Shown: positions 52,732 through 63,097, counted from the stretch's first letter. The stretch: DNA of 64,000 bases from CAWDMN01 sp963803155 (GCA_963803155.1 CAWDMN010000050.1:29313-93312); one strand, 5' to 3'. Notes: generated by a model not told the origin, from the letters alone. Program-made: numbers and translations.

Positions 52732-55700
52732 ATGGTTGAATCACAAACATCAAAATCCTTTCAACGCTACCGGCAGTGGCTCCAACTTTCGGGAGCGCTC
52801 TGTCTGCTGATGTTTTGTTCTCCGCTGCTGGCGCAAAACAACCATAGAGTATTGTTTTTGGGATCCTATCATCAGGGGGAAGTATGGGAAGATCGCATCC
52901 TCGAAGGTGTCCGGAAAATTTTGGTCCCATTTGCGATGGAAGTGAATGTGGAATACCTCGACAGCCGACACAATCCTTCCCTGAAGTATGGGGAAGATTT
53001 CGCCCGGTTCATAGCGGCAAAATATCGAAGCCAAGATATCCGGCTGGTCATTACCGCGGATGATGCGGCACTGGATTTTTGGATGGACCGCAGAAGTCGG
53101 TTGCTCCCCGATGTGCCCGTCGTTTTTTGCGGAATCAATAACCATCAAGACCCCTATGTCCAGAATCTTGATAATACCACCGGCATACTGGAGAATCCTG
53201 ACCTTGAAGGAACTCTCAATCTTGCTCTTAAAATGCACCCTGCCGCCCGGAAATTATATATAGTCGCATCGGACCGAATCCTCATGCGCGCCAGTACCCT
53301 TCGAGATTTTCGGCGTATCGCCAAGCGATTTGAAAATAAAATTTCCATCGAGGAAATCCTCAATCTTTCGACCAAGGAGGCTCCGGCCCGGATTAAGGCG
53401 ATTCCTCCCAATTCCATTTTACTTCTAATGACGGTGCTGGAGGATGAGCAGGGGCTGGAGATCAATTCATTGCGAACCTCTTCCATACTGGCGGAATATT
53501 CGCGCGCGCCGATCTATGTCATGGGAGAGAGCGAAATGGGCTGGGGACCGATTGGCGGCCTGGTGATTAGTGGCGAGGGTCAAGGGGAAGCTGCCGCCAA
53601 GATAGCACTGCAAATCCTGGCGGGTGAACGGGTGGAATCGATCCCTGTAATCCGGCAAAATCCCGTCACGCCAATTTTTGATTTTATAGTTCTAAAGCGC
53701 TTTGGCGTGCCGGAATCCTTGCTTCCGCCGGGAAGCCATGTGCTCAATCGGCCCGTTACACTCTACGCTCGCTATTGGCCATGGTTTTGGGGCGTCGGCA
53801 TCTTTTTCCTTTTAGAGACCTGGCTGGTCATCCAATTGCTTTTCAACCGCCGGAGCCGGATCCAAACCGAACAAGAGTTAAGGGAAAGTGAAGCTCGGCT
53901 CAAGAGCGCCCAAGCCATGGCACACGTGGGGAATTGGGAAATTGATCTGAAAACTCAAAGAATCTGGGGTTCTGAAGAAGCTTTCCGGATCTATGGTATT
54001 GCGTCCCCTTCAGCCTGGGTCCCACTGGCAACGGCCCAGGCGATGGTGCATCCGGCTGACCGTCCACAACTCGACCAAGCCCTCAAAAAATTAATCGAGA
54101 CTGGGGAACCTTATGAAGTGGAATGCCGGGTAAAGCAAGCAGGCGATGGGCAATGGCGCAATGTTCACTCTCGGGCAAATCTAGTACGCGATTCTGAAGG
54201 ACACTCCCCAAAAGTGATTGGAGTTCTGCAAGATGTCACGGAGCAGAAAATGGCGGCTACCGCATTGGCGGAAAGTGAAATCCGTTACCGCATGATCGCC
54301 GAAAATGCCACCGACCTCATCTCACTGCATACGCTGGAGGGAAGCTATCTATATGTCTCTCCCGCCGTCCGTTCCCTGTTCGGATACGAACCTGAAGAAA
54401 TGATCGGCCATTCTGCCTTCGAATTTATCCACCCGGAGGATCAAGTTTCCGTCGAAGCCCACAGGCAGGAAACCATAGCAAAGCAAAAGCACGAAGCAAT
54501 CTCGTACCGAATGCGCCGGAAGGATGGATCATGGATCTGGATGGAGGCCAATTCCCGCATTCTGCCTGCACGGGACCCAGCCGGTGAACACAGATTGCTG
54601 GCCATCTCCCGAGATGTGACTGAACGTCGCCACACGGAGGAGGAGCGAATCCAGCTCGAGCGACGCATCCAACACTCGCAGAAATTGGAGAGCCTGGGCG
54701 TACTGGCGGGCGGGATTGCCCACGACTTTAACAATCTGTTGATGGCAATTCTGGGAAACCTGGGATTGGCCTTGGAAGATCTATCGTCAAATTCCCCCGC
54801 CCGCCCTTATATCGACGATGCAGAACAGGCAGCTCATCGCGCCGCCGATTTGACTCGGCAAATGCTGGCCTATTCCGGCCGGGGACGATTTGTCATCCAG
54901 TCCGTGAATTTAGGTGAGTTGGTGGCGGAAATGCTGCACTTGCTGAAAAGTTCCATTTCAAAGACCGCGGTATTGAATCTTCATCTTGATCACGAGTTGC
55001 CCCCGGTTATGGCTGACCCTGGCCAATTACAACAGGTAGTGATGAACCTGATTGTCAATGCTTCAGAAGCAATTGGTGACCAGATCGGGACCATCACGCT
55101 TGCCACGGGCACTCAAAGGTGTGAGACGGATTATTTAAATAAGAGCAGACTGGAGGAAAAACCGCCGGCGGGCAAATTTGTCTTTCTGGAAATTTCTGAC
55201 ACGGGCTGTGGCATGGACCAAGAGACTCAACGACGCTTATTCGACCCATTCTTCACGACTAAGTTTTTCGGGCGGGGGTTGGGAATGTCCGCGGTATTGG
55301 GAATTGTCCGCGGCCATCAGGGCGCCCTGATGGTTTATAGTGAGGTCAAAAAAGGTACGACGTTTAAAATTCTTTTCCCCGCCGAAGATTCCACTCAGAT
55401 GACTGCGCCCGTCAAATCAGCCGTTCAAATTACCCATTCACCTCATCCTCTTTTTCATGGTCTCATTCTCCTCGTCGACGATGAAAAGATGGTGCGCGAG
55501 CTTGGCCGGAAGATGCTGGAACGGCTGGGATTTCAAGTACAAACCGTGAAAGATGGGGAGGATGCCTGTGCCTTCTTTCGTCAACAGGCTGGAGAAATCC
55601 GTTGCGTTCTGCTGGATTTGACTATGCCCAAAATGGACGGTGTTGCCACCTTCAGCGAATTGAAGCAAATCCAACCTGAAGTCAAAGTCATCCTGACCAG

Positions 55701-55872
55701 CGGATTCAACCATCAGGACGTGACGCAGCGATTTGCCGGGAAAGGGCTGGCTGGCTTCATCCAAAAGCCTTATCAAATGCAAACACTCCAGGACCTACTT
55801 CAGAAAATTCTGGGGAACTCTCCTGGAGATTCTATTCACCCGCCTGAGCCGCCCCACTCCCCAAACAAGTGA
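52732..55872 (+). CDS. Hybrid histidine kinase with periplasmic ABC-substrate-like sensor and PAS domains
   Basis: From ATG 52732 the product is 1046 residues. It has a signal/anchor (about 18-36) and a periplasmic domain of the ABC_sub_bind type (about 40-330: NHRVLFLGSYHQGEVWEDRIL, LVITADDAALDFWM, ILAGERVESIPV). A membrane helix (FWGVGIFFLLETWLVIQLLF) follows, then two PAS domains (about 385-640). HisKA has LGVLAGGIAHDFNNLLMAI, followed by a HATPase domain and a receiver domain (LLVDDEKMVRELG, acceptor Asp in VLLDLTMPKMDG). No strong ribosome-binding site was found before ATG or TTG 52726. The ligand is unknown. Confidence 0.9.
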   Translation: MVESQTSKSFQRYRQWLQLSGALCLLMFCSPLLAQNNHRVLFLGSYHQGEVWEDRILEGVRKILVPFAMEVNVEYLDSRHNPSLKYGEDFARFIAAKYRSQDIRLVITADDAALDFWMDRRSRLLPDVPVVFCGINNHQDPYVQNLDNTTGILENPDLEGTLNLALKMHPAARKLYIVASDRILMRASTLRDFRRIAKRFENKISIEEILNLSTKEAPARIKAIPPNSILLLMTVLEDEQGLEINSLRTSSILAEYSRAPIYVMGESEMGWGPIGGLVISGEGQGEAAAKIALQILAGERVESIPVIRQNPVTPIFDFIVLKRFGVPESLLPPGSHVLNRPVTLYARYWPWFWGVGIFFLLETWLVIQLLFNRRSRIQTEQELRESEARLKSAQAMAHVGNWEIDLKTQRIWGSEEAFRIYGIASPSAWVPLATAQAMVHPADRPQLDQALKKLIETGEPYEVECRVKQAGDGQWRNVHSRANLVRDSEGHSPKVIGVLQDVTEQKMAATALAESEIRYRMIAENATDLISLHTLEGSYLYVSPAVRSLFGYEPEEMIGHSAFEFIHPEDQVSVEAHRQETIAKQKHEAISYRMRRKDGSWIWMEANSRILPARDPAGEHRLLAISRDVTERRHTEEERIQLERRIQHSQKLESLGVLAGGIAHDFNNLLMAILGNLGLALEDLSSNSPARPYIDDAEQAAHRAADLTRQMLAYSGRGRFVIQSVNLGELVAEMLHLLKSSISKTAVLNLHLDHELPPVMADPGQLQQVVMNLIVNASEAIGDQIGTITLATGTQRCETDYLNKSRLEEKPPAGKFVFLEISDTGCGMDQETQRRLFDPFFTTKFFGRGLGMSAVLGIVRGHQGALMVYSEVKKGTTFKILFPAEDSTQMTAPVKSAVQITHSPHPLFHGLILLVDDEKMVRELGRKMLERLGFQVQTVKDGEDACAFFRQQAGEIRCVLLDLTMPKMDGVATFSELKQIQPEVKVILTSGFNHQDVTQRFAGKGLAGFIQKPYQMQTLQDLLQKILGNSPGDSIHPPEPPHSPNK

Positions 55873-56474
55873 TTTATCCGCGGAGTTATGCCTGCAAAGA
55901 CTGGATTTATGGCCAGAGCCCTCCGAACGAGCAAGGAGATCATCTCGCAATTTCCACTGACCCACTAGGAAACTAAACATCGCCCAAGCATGTGCAGCAA
56001 AGATTCCCGCGCTTAGTTTTCAAAATCAGCGATCACCGCACGACAGCTGTCACACACCCCCGCGCCACCCAGACAGGTTATTCCTGTACAACGCCTTTCC
56101 ACCAAGGGATTCCGGTTCAGCCGAACGAAATGTCTCATGCAAGACGCCGTTGAGACGATCCACTGTCTCACCGAGCGGCTCATCCGCCTTTCCCAAAAAA
56201 TCGTTCCCGATTGTTTAAGTTTCTGGAATTCTATGTAATAATTAAAAATATTTCTATTTGGATGTACGCCTGTTTTTCAGCAAATGAATTGCGGATAAAA
56301 CTCCCTTATGTCAGCGGATTCAAGTTGAAATGCGAGTCTATTTCTACCCTGGAGGCTAAGCCAATTAGGACAAAGAGATCATTAGAACATTTTGAAAGAT
56401 TGATTCTATGAAGGCCGGCTATTAAGAAATATAAGCGGTCGGAATATATGGAAATGAGCGGGAAAGAGGCTAAT
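55873..56474. other. 602-bp intergenic region
   Basis: There is no recognisable gene or RNA. Nothing repeats the modular cassettes here. A small plus-strand frame at about 56211-56411 lacks domain evidence. GAGG at 56466-56469 serves the next start. Confidence 0.4.
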
Positions 56475-56882
56475 ATGAGTTTGCTCAACGAAATCACGCA
56501 GTTGATGGGAAACGGGACGAGTGGCGAGCACGCCAGCGTTGCGAACTCCGTATTAGAGATGTTGCAGAGCGGACAGGGGGGAGGATTGTCTGGATTAGTG
56601 GATGCCTTTCACGGCAAGGGACTAGGTGACATCGTCTCTTCCTGGGTGGGCACGGGACAGAATCTGCCGGTTTCAGCCGGACAAGTGCAGTCCGTCTTGG
56701 GAAATGACCTTGTCCATCAGATCGCAACCAAGGTGGGTATTTCGCCAGACAGCACCGGTTCCATGCTAGCCGGACTGTTGCCGATCATCGTTGACAAGCT
56801 CACACCGAACGGACAGTTGCCATCAGCCAGCGGCGGTCTCCTGGATTCGGCCATGGGTTTGTTAAAAGGCAAACTAGGATAA
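56475..56882 (+). CDS. YidB-family (DUF937) protein
   Basis: The ATG at 56475 has GAGG 5 bases upstream. The 135-residue Gly/Leu-rich protein shows the YidB/DUF937 pattern: MSLLNEITQLMGNG, LQSGQGGGLSGLVDAFHGKGLGDIVSSWVGTG, then VLGNDLVHQIATKVGI and MLAGLLPIIVDKLTPNGQLP. The family is of unknown function and cytoplasmic. It is one of a run of small genes to 59.97 kb on the plus strand. Confidence 0.85.
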   Translation: MSLLNEITQLMGNGTSGEHASVANSVLEMLQSGQGGGLSGLVDAFHGKGLGDIVSSWVGTGQNLPVSAGQVQSVLGNDLVHQIATKVGISPDSTGSMLAGLLPIIVDKLTPNGQLPSASGGLLDSAMGLLKGKLG

Positions 56883-56990
56883 CTTTCTACCCTGCGAATG
56901 TGAGGAGAGGATTCAACGAAGCTGCCTCGGAAGGCTCTAGTCGCAACTGAGATTCATGACCCTCACAATCTCACATGAAAAAGGAGCCTC

Positions 56991-58043
56991 ATGATGTTAC
57001 GCAGCAAGTTTTTGTTTTTGGTGCTTCCTTTTTTGATCGGCGTCGCCTGGGCTGATCAGGTCAATCTGAAGAATGGGGATCGAGTGACGGGCAAGATCCT
57101 CAAAAAGGATGGCGCCAGCCTCATTATCAAAAGCGATCTCTTTGGCACAGTCACGATTCCCTGGGAGTCTATTATCCAGGTGACTTCGGATGAACCGCTG
57201 ACCATCGTTTTGCCGGACGGCAAATCCGTGCAAGGCAAAATCGCCGTCGAAGACCAGAAACTTGAAGTTGTCACTCCGACCGCAAAAGAGTCGATCGTTA
57301 TGGCCCAAGTTGGCGCCATTCGTAATGCCGACGAGCAAAAGGTTTGGGAACGGTTGCAGCATCCCAGTTTATTGTCACTGTGGACCGGATTTGCCGATCT
57401 GGGATTGAGCCTTACTCGCGGAAATGCCGTGACCAGCACCCTTTCCACTGCCATGAATACTACGCGCGCCACTTCGTCTGACAAAACCACGGCGTACTTT
57501 AACCAGATTTACTCAAAAGGCAAGCTGGCTGATGGGACCACGACCGCCACGGCCAAGGCCGTACGAGGCGGTTGGGCCTACAATCGGAATCTCCGGCCCC
57601 GTTTGTTTGTGAACCTCTTCAACGACTACGAATACGATGCCTTCCAAAACCTGGATTTGCGTTTCGTTTTGGGAAGCGGCTTAGGCTATGCCTTAATAAA
57701 AAAAGAAATGACTCAATTAGATCTGTTGGGAGGCGCCGATTACAGCCGCGAGAAATTCGGCGCGCCGCTGATCCGCAATTCGGCGGAAGCCTATTGGGGT
57801 AACAACCTGATGCACAAGATCTCCAAGAGTACCTCGCTGAACCAATCGTTCCGAATGTTCAACAATCTAAGCAACACGGGCGCATACCGCATGAACTTCG
57901 ACCTTGGAACCGCGACCGTTTTGCGAAAGTGGCTGTCTTGGCAATTGACTTACAGTGACCGGTATTTGAGCGATCCCGCACCGGAACGCAAGAAGAATGA
58001 TGTTTTATTCACCACGGGATTGCGGTTCACCTTTGCCCGGTAA
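56991..58043 (+). CDS. DUF481-family outer-membrane beta-barrel protein
   Basis: The ATG at 56991 has GGAG at the right spacing. A signal peptide (SKFLFLVLPFLIGVAWA) is followed by a small beta domain (VNLKNGDRVTGKILKKDGASL, to about 105). A C-terminal DUF481 barrel follows: LSLWTGFADLGLSLTRGNAVTST, alternating strands with GGWAYNRNLRPRLFVNLF, ending in LFTTGLRFTFAR with terminal aromatic/Arg residues. The protein is 350 residues. It is presumably in the outer membrane, which supports a diderm host. The function is unknown, although relatives are linked to salt or envelope stress. Confidence 0.82.
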   Translation: MMLRSKFLFLVLPFLIGVAWADQVNLKNGDRVTGKILKKDGASLIIKSDLFGTVTIPWESIIQVTSDEPLTIVLPDGKSVQGKIAVEDQKLEVVTPTAKESIVMAQVGAIRNADEQKVWERLQHPSLLSLWTGFADLGLSLTRGNAVTSTLSTAMNTTRATSSDKTTAYFNQIYSKGKLADGTTTATAKAVRGGWAYNRNLRPRLFVNLFNDYEYDAFQNLDLRFVLGSGLGYALIKKEMTQLDLLGGADYSREKFGAPLIRNSAEAYWGNNLMHKISKSTSLNQSFRMFNNLSNTGAYRMNFDLGTATVLRKWLSWQLTYSDRYLSDPAPERKKNDVLFTTGLRFTFAR

Positions 58044-58311
58044 AAGGAGCGCACCCGTCATATCTTGCGGGGAATGCGCGCGCCCGCAACCGACACGAAC
58101 TATGCTTCTGCAACCTTTCGCTTCTTTTGGGGATTGGCGCCATGCAATCCCCATCATTCAGGGGGGAAGAGAGTCTTCCAGCTTGAACAGCCGCAGGGCC
58201 TATGTTGTGTGAGTCAGGACGAGTCGCTTCTCTATTCTTCGCAACTATGCGTTAAGTTCCTGTTCTTCAGGAACTGCAACACTTGCCAATGCAGCAAGAA
58301 AGGAGAATTAA

Positions 58312-59001
58312 ATGAAACAGTACGGCGCGGAGTTCATCGGGACGTTTTGGCTGGTGCTCGGCGGGTGTGGCAGCGCTGTTCTTGCCGCTGCCTTTCCCAA
58401 TGTCGGAATTGGTCTGCTCGGAGTGGCTTTGGCTTTTGGTCTTACCGTATTAACCATGGCCTTCGCGATCGGACACATTTCAGGTTGTCATCTCAACCCG
58501 GCCATCTCCATCGGATTATGGGCGGGCGGGCGCTTTCCGGCAAAAAAGCTCGTGCCCTATATCATCGCCCAGGTACTCGGAGCTATAGTCGCCGGTGGTG
58601 TTCTTTTTCTCATCGCGAGCGGCAAGGCCGGATTTAGCACCGCTGCTGGCTTTGCATCGAATGGTTACGGAGCCCATTCCCCAGGCGGCTATTCACTGCT
58701 CGCGGCGCTGATTACAGAAGTTGTCATGACGATGATGTTCCTGCTCATCATTCTCGGGGCGACAGATAAACGGGCGCCGCAGGGCTTTGCACCCATCGCC
58801 ATCGGCCTAGGGCTCACCCTGATCCATCTGATCAGCATCCCGGTGACCAACACATCCGTAAATCCCGCCAGGAGTACAGGAGTAGCCCTGTATGTTGGCG
58901 ATTGGGCAATCGCTCAGCTGTGGCTTTTCTGGCTTGCGCCTATAGCTGGTGCGGTATTGGGCGCAGTCGTCTATCGCTTCATTGGCAATGAAGAAGCTTG
59001 A
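58312..59001 (+). CDS. aqpZ: Aquaporin Z
   Basis: A 229-residue six-helix channel. It has both NPA signatures, HLNPAIS and SVNPARS, the N-terminal EFIGTFWLVLGGCGSAV and FAIGHISGCH, typical of the water-selective AqpZ subgroup. AGGAG precedes the ATG at the normal distance. It allows rapid water flux across the inner membrane, and its neighbours include small stress-type membrane proteins, fitting osmotic adaptation. A hairpin GTTCCTG/CAGGAAC lies about 40 bp upstream. Confidence 0.95.
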   Translation: MKQYGAEFIGTFWLVLGGCGSAVLAAAFPNVGIGLLGVALAFGLTVLTMAFAIGHISGCHLNPAISIGLWAGGRFPAKKLVPYIIAQVLGAIVAGGVLFLIASGKAGFSTAAGFASNGYGAHSPGGYSLLAALITEVVMTMMFLLIILGATDKRAPQGFAPIAIGLGLTLIHLISIPVTNTSVNPARSTGVALYVGDWAIAQLWLFWLAPIAGAVLGAVVYRFIGNEEA

Positions 59002-59179
59002 TCTTGAACGATCATGCGATACTGGGAACTCTCGGAGATCGCCGTTCCCATGGCTCTTGACGAAAAAAACAAAGAGGAAAGCATCCGGTCATTTGCGAAT
59101 TCCCCTTGAATCCACTTTTATCGCGTCCAGAAGATTACCCGTGGCATGGAAGAGAAGCCCGGGCAAAAGGAGAAGAGGC

Positions 59180-59437
59180 ATGAGAATTTTTCATTGGATT
59201 TGGTTCATCTTGACGGGTTTCATTGTAGGGTTGATCGCTCGAGCCATCCTGCCCGGTGCAGACAGAATGGGTATCCTGGCAACCACCGTGGTGGGCATCG
59301 CAGGATCTTTGCTGGGGGGATTTATCGGAGGTTTGATATCAAAACCTAAAGAAGGTGCCAAATTCCATCCGGCTGGCATCATCATGTCCATCGTGGGAGC
59401 TGTTGTTCTGCTGTTTGTTTTGCGCTTTATTCGATAA
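59180..59437 (+). CDS. GlsB/YeaQ/YmgE-family small membrane protein
   Basis: The ATG at 59180 has AAGGAG 7 bases upstream; upstream in-frame sequence overlaps the aquaporin gene and is not conserved. The 85-residue protein has three hydrophobic segments and the family motif GFIVGLIARAILPG, then GSLLGGFIGGLISKP and IIMSIVGAVVLLFVLRFI. It belongs to the transglycosylase-associated YeaQ/YmgE stress family. Its exact role is unknown. Confidence 0.85.
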   Translation: MRIFHWIWFILTGFIVGLIARAILPGADRMGILATTVVGIAGSLLGGFIGGLISKPKEGAKFHPAGIIMSIVGAVVLLFVLRFIR

Positions 59438-59686
59438 CTCAAGGGGGGGGTGAGGAGTGGGGCCCTCCCAGTTTTTTCTTCATTAAAGGTTTTTTTCGCC
59501 GGACTTGCATGCCTCTTGATTTCCGGTAGGCGCAGTCATGACTGATAGTGGATTTTCACATCCTATCGAGTTCGGCATGAATCCCGCCGAGGACCTGGGA
59601 TCATGGCTATGGCGAGAGTCGAGAATGGGAAGATTTTGATGCATCGCACGTAAATCAAAAAATCAACGCAAAAGGAGATTCCTATT

Positions 59687-59974
59687 ATGAATCGTTTTGT
59701 ATGCCTGCTATCCGCATTTCTCCTGATTTCCATGGTGGTTTTTGCCGCCGGTCCTAAGACCTATCAAGTCACCGGGCCGGTGTTGGATGTCAAAGGGGAC
59801 ATTGTTACGGTACAAAAGGGGACAGATAAATGGGAGATTGCCATCGACAAGGGCACCAAAATTACCGGCGATTTGAAGGTGGGATCCAAGGTGACCATCG
59901 AGTATCAAATGAAGGCCACGGCGATCGCCGTAAAGACAGAGGCAGCAAAACCGGCCGCCGCCAAGAAGAAATAG
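59687..59974 (+). CDS. Small secreted OB-fold-like protein
   Basis: AAGGAG precedes the ATG. The 95-residue precursor has a signal peptide (FVCLLSAFLLISMVVFA) and one beta-barrel-type domain (YQVTGPVLDVKGDIVTVQKG, KITGDLKVGSKVTIEYQMKA). A Lys/Ala-rich tail (PAAAKKK) ends it. The domain is like the DUF5666/OB-fold proteins of envelopes. It is probably periplasmic. Function unknown. Confidence 0.7.
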   Translation: MNRFVCLLSAFLLISMVVFAAGPKTYQVTGPVLDVKGDIVTVQKGTDKWEIAIDKGTKITGDLKVGSKVTIEYQMKATAIAVKTEAAKPAAAKKK

Positions 59975-60146
59975 TCGAATCCGGCGTCCATCTTTTTTGA
60001 AGTCCCGGAAAAATGATCCTGCGTCTTGAAACCCCTCCCGCCTTCCGTACTTCTCCAATATCCTTCAGAGCTGACGAATATCGGAGGAGTACGGATTTTC
60101 ATGGCCGCGCGGATTCCAGCGAAAGTCATCCTAGACCTCGACAGAG

Positions 60147-62292
60147 TCAGCGCCGCGAGAGCATTTCCCGGATCTTTTCAGCCAGTGTTTTCATGGAAAA
60201 GGGTTTGGGGATGAGCTGAATTCCCGCCCGGAGCACTTCTTGGGGCGAAATGACATTGGCTGAATAGCCGCTCATATAAAGGCATTTCATCTTGGGCTGA
60301 ATGTCTTTCAACTGCTCCGCCAGTTCCAGGCCATTCATTTCCGGCAATACTATATCGGCGATGAGCAGGTGGATTTTGCCCTGGTATGCTTTCGCCTGGT
60401 CGATTGCCTCCCCTGGCGCCCTCGCGGCCAATACTTTGTATCCCAAACTCTCCAATCTCTTTTTCGTCAGGGAGAGAATCGCTTCCTCATCTTCGACAAG
60501 CAGGATGGTCTCGGTTCCTCCTGAAACTTCTTCTGCACTCCGTTTCCCAGAGGCTTTCGCAATTGGCCCCTCGAATCGGGGGATATAGATCTTGATGGAT
60601 GTCCCCTGATGTTCTTCGCTGGAAACGTAGATGAATCCATGATTCTGTTTGACGATGCCGTAGACAGTTGCCAGTCCCAACCCAGTCCCACGTCCCATTT
60701 CCTTGGTTGTAAAGTACGGCTCGAACAAACGGTCGCGAATCTCCCGGCTCATCCCGGAGCCAGTATCGCTCACCAGAACCTGCACATAATCTCCCGGAGC
60801 AATTTCCGAGTGATCGGCAATACAGGTTTCATCCAAAGTAAGATTTGATGTCTCCAAAAGGACGCGGCCCGCGCCGGATATGGCGTCTCTGGCATTGACC
60901 ACCAAGTTGGCGAGTATTTGATCCAACTGAGAAGGATCCATTTTTGCGGGCCAAAGATTCTGGCCCGGGCTCCAGCTGAGTTCTATGTTTTCGCCGATCA
61001 GCCGCTTCAAAATTTTGAGCATTCCGGCAATAGTCTCATTCAAATCCAAAACCTTAGGCCTAATGGACTGTTTCCGCGCGAAAGAGAGCAACTGGCGGGT
61101 CAATTCGGCCGAGCGCTGGGCCGCCGTCTGAATTTCCCGCAAGCTTTGATGGATTTCGCTCTCAGGGTTGATCAGTTCCAAAGCCAGTTCGGAGTGGCCC
61201 AGGATTACGCTCAGCATGTTGTTGAAATCGTGGGCAATGCCTCCAGCTAAACGCCCAATCGATTCGATTCTTTTGAGATTGGAATAACTGGCCTTGGAGC
61301 AACTCCCGCTCCTCTTCCGCCTTCTTCCGTGCAGTAACATCCAACATCATTCCATCCCAAAGAAATCCCTCCTCCCCCCATTGGCGAGGGGAAGCGGCGC
61401 CCTGGATCCATATGGTCCGGCCTTGGGAAAGGCAACGCCCCTCCCAATGCCAGGATTTCTTTTTCCGGAACACTTCCGACAGGTTGGAAGTAAAGGCGGC
61501 CCGATCATCGGGATGGACGGCGTCAAAAAGATTCTGGGGATCGGCCAGCACCTCAGCTGGTTCAATTCCCAGGATGACGCGGCAGCCATCGCTGACAAAC
61601 AGGAAGCAACGGGAGCCATCTGAGCGAAGTAGAAATTGAAAGACAATTCCGGGCACATTCGCGGAAAGGGCGGCAAGTTGGGCCGATTGTTCGCGCAGCA
61701 GCTCCTCCGACCTCAGCCGGGCGTGACGGGCCGACATCACTTTCCCCAAGAGGGCCGTACCCACCGGAAAAATAATGAGCACGGGAATTCCGATTCGAAT
61801 CATGGTGGTTTTTACCACGGGGGCGGGCAACAAGAACATGCAGACAACCATGATTAGGTGAACAGTCAAACCCAACAGATACCACTCCAACAGTGAGACT
61901 TTTTCCAAATCCTTTCGGAGCCGACGCCTCCAGATTAGTCCGATTCCGCCGGAAGAGACAATCGTCGCAATCCCCATCCAAACTCCCGCTCCCCCCAAAT
62001 ATGAGCGGTATGCGGCAGTAATGACCATTGCTATGGCGGTTGGGATGCCGCCGAATACCAAGCCGGAGACACTCAAAAGGACGGTCCGAGTGTCGAAAAT
62101 GATACCCTCTGTCCAATTCCAGGGATTCACCATTACGGCAAATCCAATGGCGCCAAGAATTAGCCCCGTCAAAATTTCACGGCGCATGGGATTCTTGGCT
62201 TTGCGTTGGGTCATCAACACATCGTATAACAATCCCAGGGTCAGCAGTAATGCCACATTGTTAAGCAATCCGATCAAAGTCCCCATACTCAT
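60147..62292 (-). pseudogene. 5TM-PAS hybrid histidine kinase split by a +1 frameshift
   Basis: The N-terminal part (from ATG 62292) holds five membrane segments of the 5TM-5TMR_LYT type (LLTLGLLYDVLM, GLVFGGIPTAIAMVITAAYR) and a PAS domain (VPGIVFQFLLRSDGS...VSDGCRVILG). It then runs out of frame after LFQSQKN. The other frame carries HisKA (RLAGGIAHDFNNMLSVIL), HATPase and a C-terminal receiver (LVEDEEAILSLTKK, Asp in LLIADIVLPEMNG). Removing one A near 61267-61275 joins them as QSQKIESIGRLAGG, the normal linker. It is a single broken gene or a homopolymer error, about 715 codons intact. Confidence 0.88.
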
Positions 62293-62600
62293 AACATGTT
62301 CCCCAAATATAATGCACAAGGCATTTATTATCCGTATATCCTATCGAGCCGGAGGAATCATCAATTAAGGAAAAATCTCAGAGGCTTAGGTCAAGCGGGG
62401 TGGTCACATGAACTCGGAAGGATATCACCAGCGCTTGATGGTTGTCATGTGGAGATTTCATCGGGATACTAATATATATTTTGATATCAACTTTGATGAG
62501 AGGTTACCCAGGATCGGAATGGCCTGGAGTGCGATCCTCTTCACGAGCCATATCTGCCTGGACCGACGTAGCGGAAACCCTTCCGATTATTAAATAATTA

Positions 62601-63097
62601 TGTCCTCCTTAGAAAATAGCGTGGATGGAGGCGGGGTGCCCCCACCCCGTCTGAGTTTGCCGAGCCTGCTGAGACGGCCTGAGGGCAGGCCGCCTCCATC
62701 ATCCCATTTTCCTTGTCTTGTTGCGCCAGTCCCGCTGGCATGTGGAGCTCCTCAGAAAATCAAATTTGGGCAAAGGTGGAGCGGGCACTCCGTGCACGCT
62801 GGCTCGGCAGGCGAGGCTAGCCAAGCGACGCGCGACGGGTGACTTCGTCACACTCGCGCGTCCCACCTTGATGTCTATTTTCATTATCTTGTTTAGCAGG
62901 CCACACTGGCATGCGCGGCTCCCCAGAAAATCCCCCTTAAAAAAAGGGGTGGCGTCCGCATGCGGGCGCCGGGGGGTTTCAGGCAGGCCGACAAGACATC
63001 CCCCTGGCGTCCGTCAGCTGACGGACGCCATCCCCCTTCAAAGGGGGAATAAATTTTCATCCTCTTGTAGCACCGGCCACGCTGGCATGCAGGGCTC
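62601..63097 (+). repeat. Modular repeat locus 6: cassettes A, B and C, each followed by a hairpin
   Basis: This is the longest array. Cassette A runs from 62610, then hairpin GCGCCAGT-CCC-GCTGGCA (about 62722-62740). Cassette B runs from 62757 to CCCACCTTG, with a degraded hairpin near 62896-62912 (GCAGGCCACACTGGCATGC). Cassette C starts at about 62930 and is bounded by TCCCCCTT and AAGGGGGA, with CCGTCAGCTGACGG in the middle. A last hairpin with GCACCGGCCACGCTGGC is at about 63070-63087. It fills the gap between the MFS gene stop (63135) and the kinase start (62292). Confidence 0.88.

Noticed and set aside
59445..59480. G-rich stretch then CCCTCCCA and six T, terminator-like
   Set aside because: The stem needs bulges and is not convincing, so it was not called a terminator.
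15211..63097. Integron cassette array
   Set aside because: The separators lack attC core motifs, cassettes carry no genes, and no integrase is present.
62601..63097. CRISPR array
   Set aside because: Units are 100-150 bp, differ in type, and have no regular short repeat/unique spacer pattern; no cas genes.
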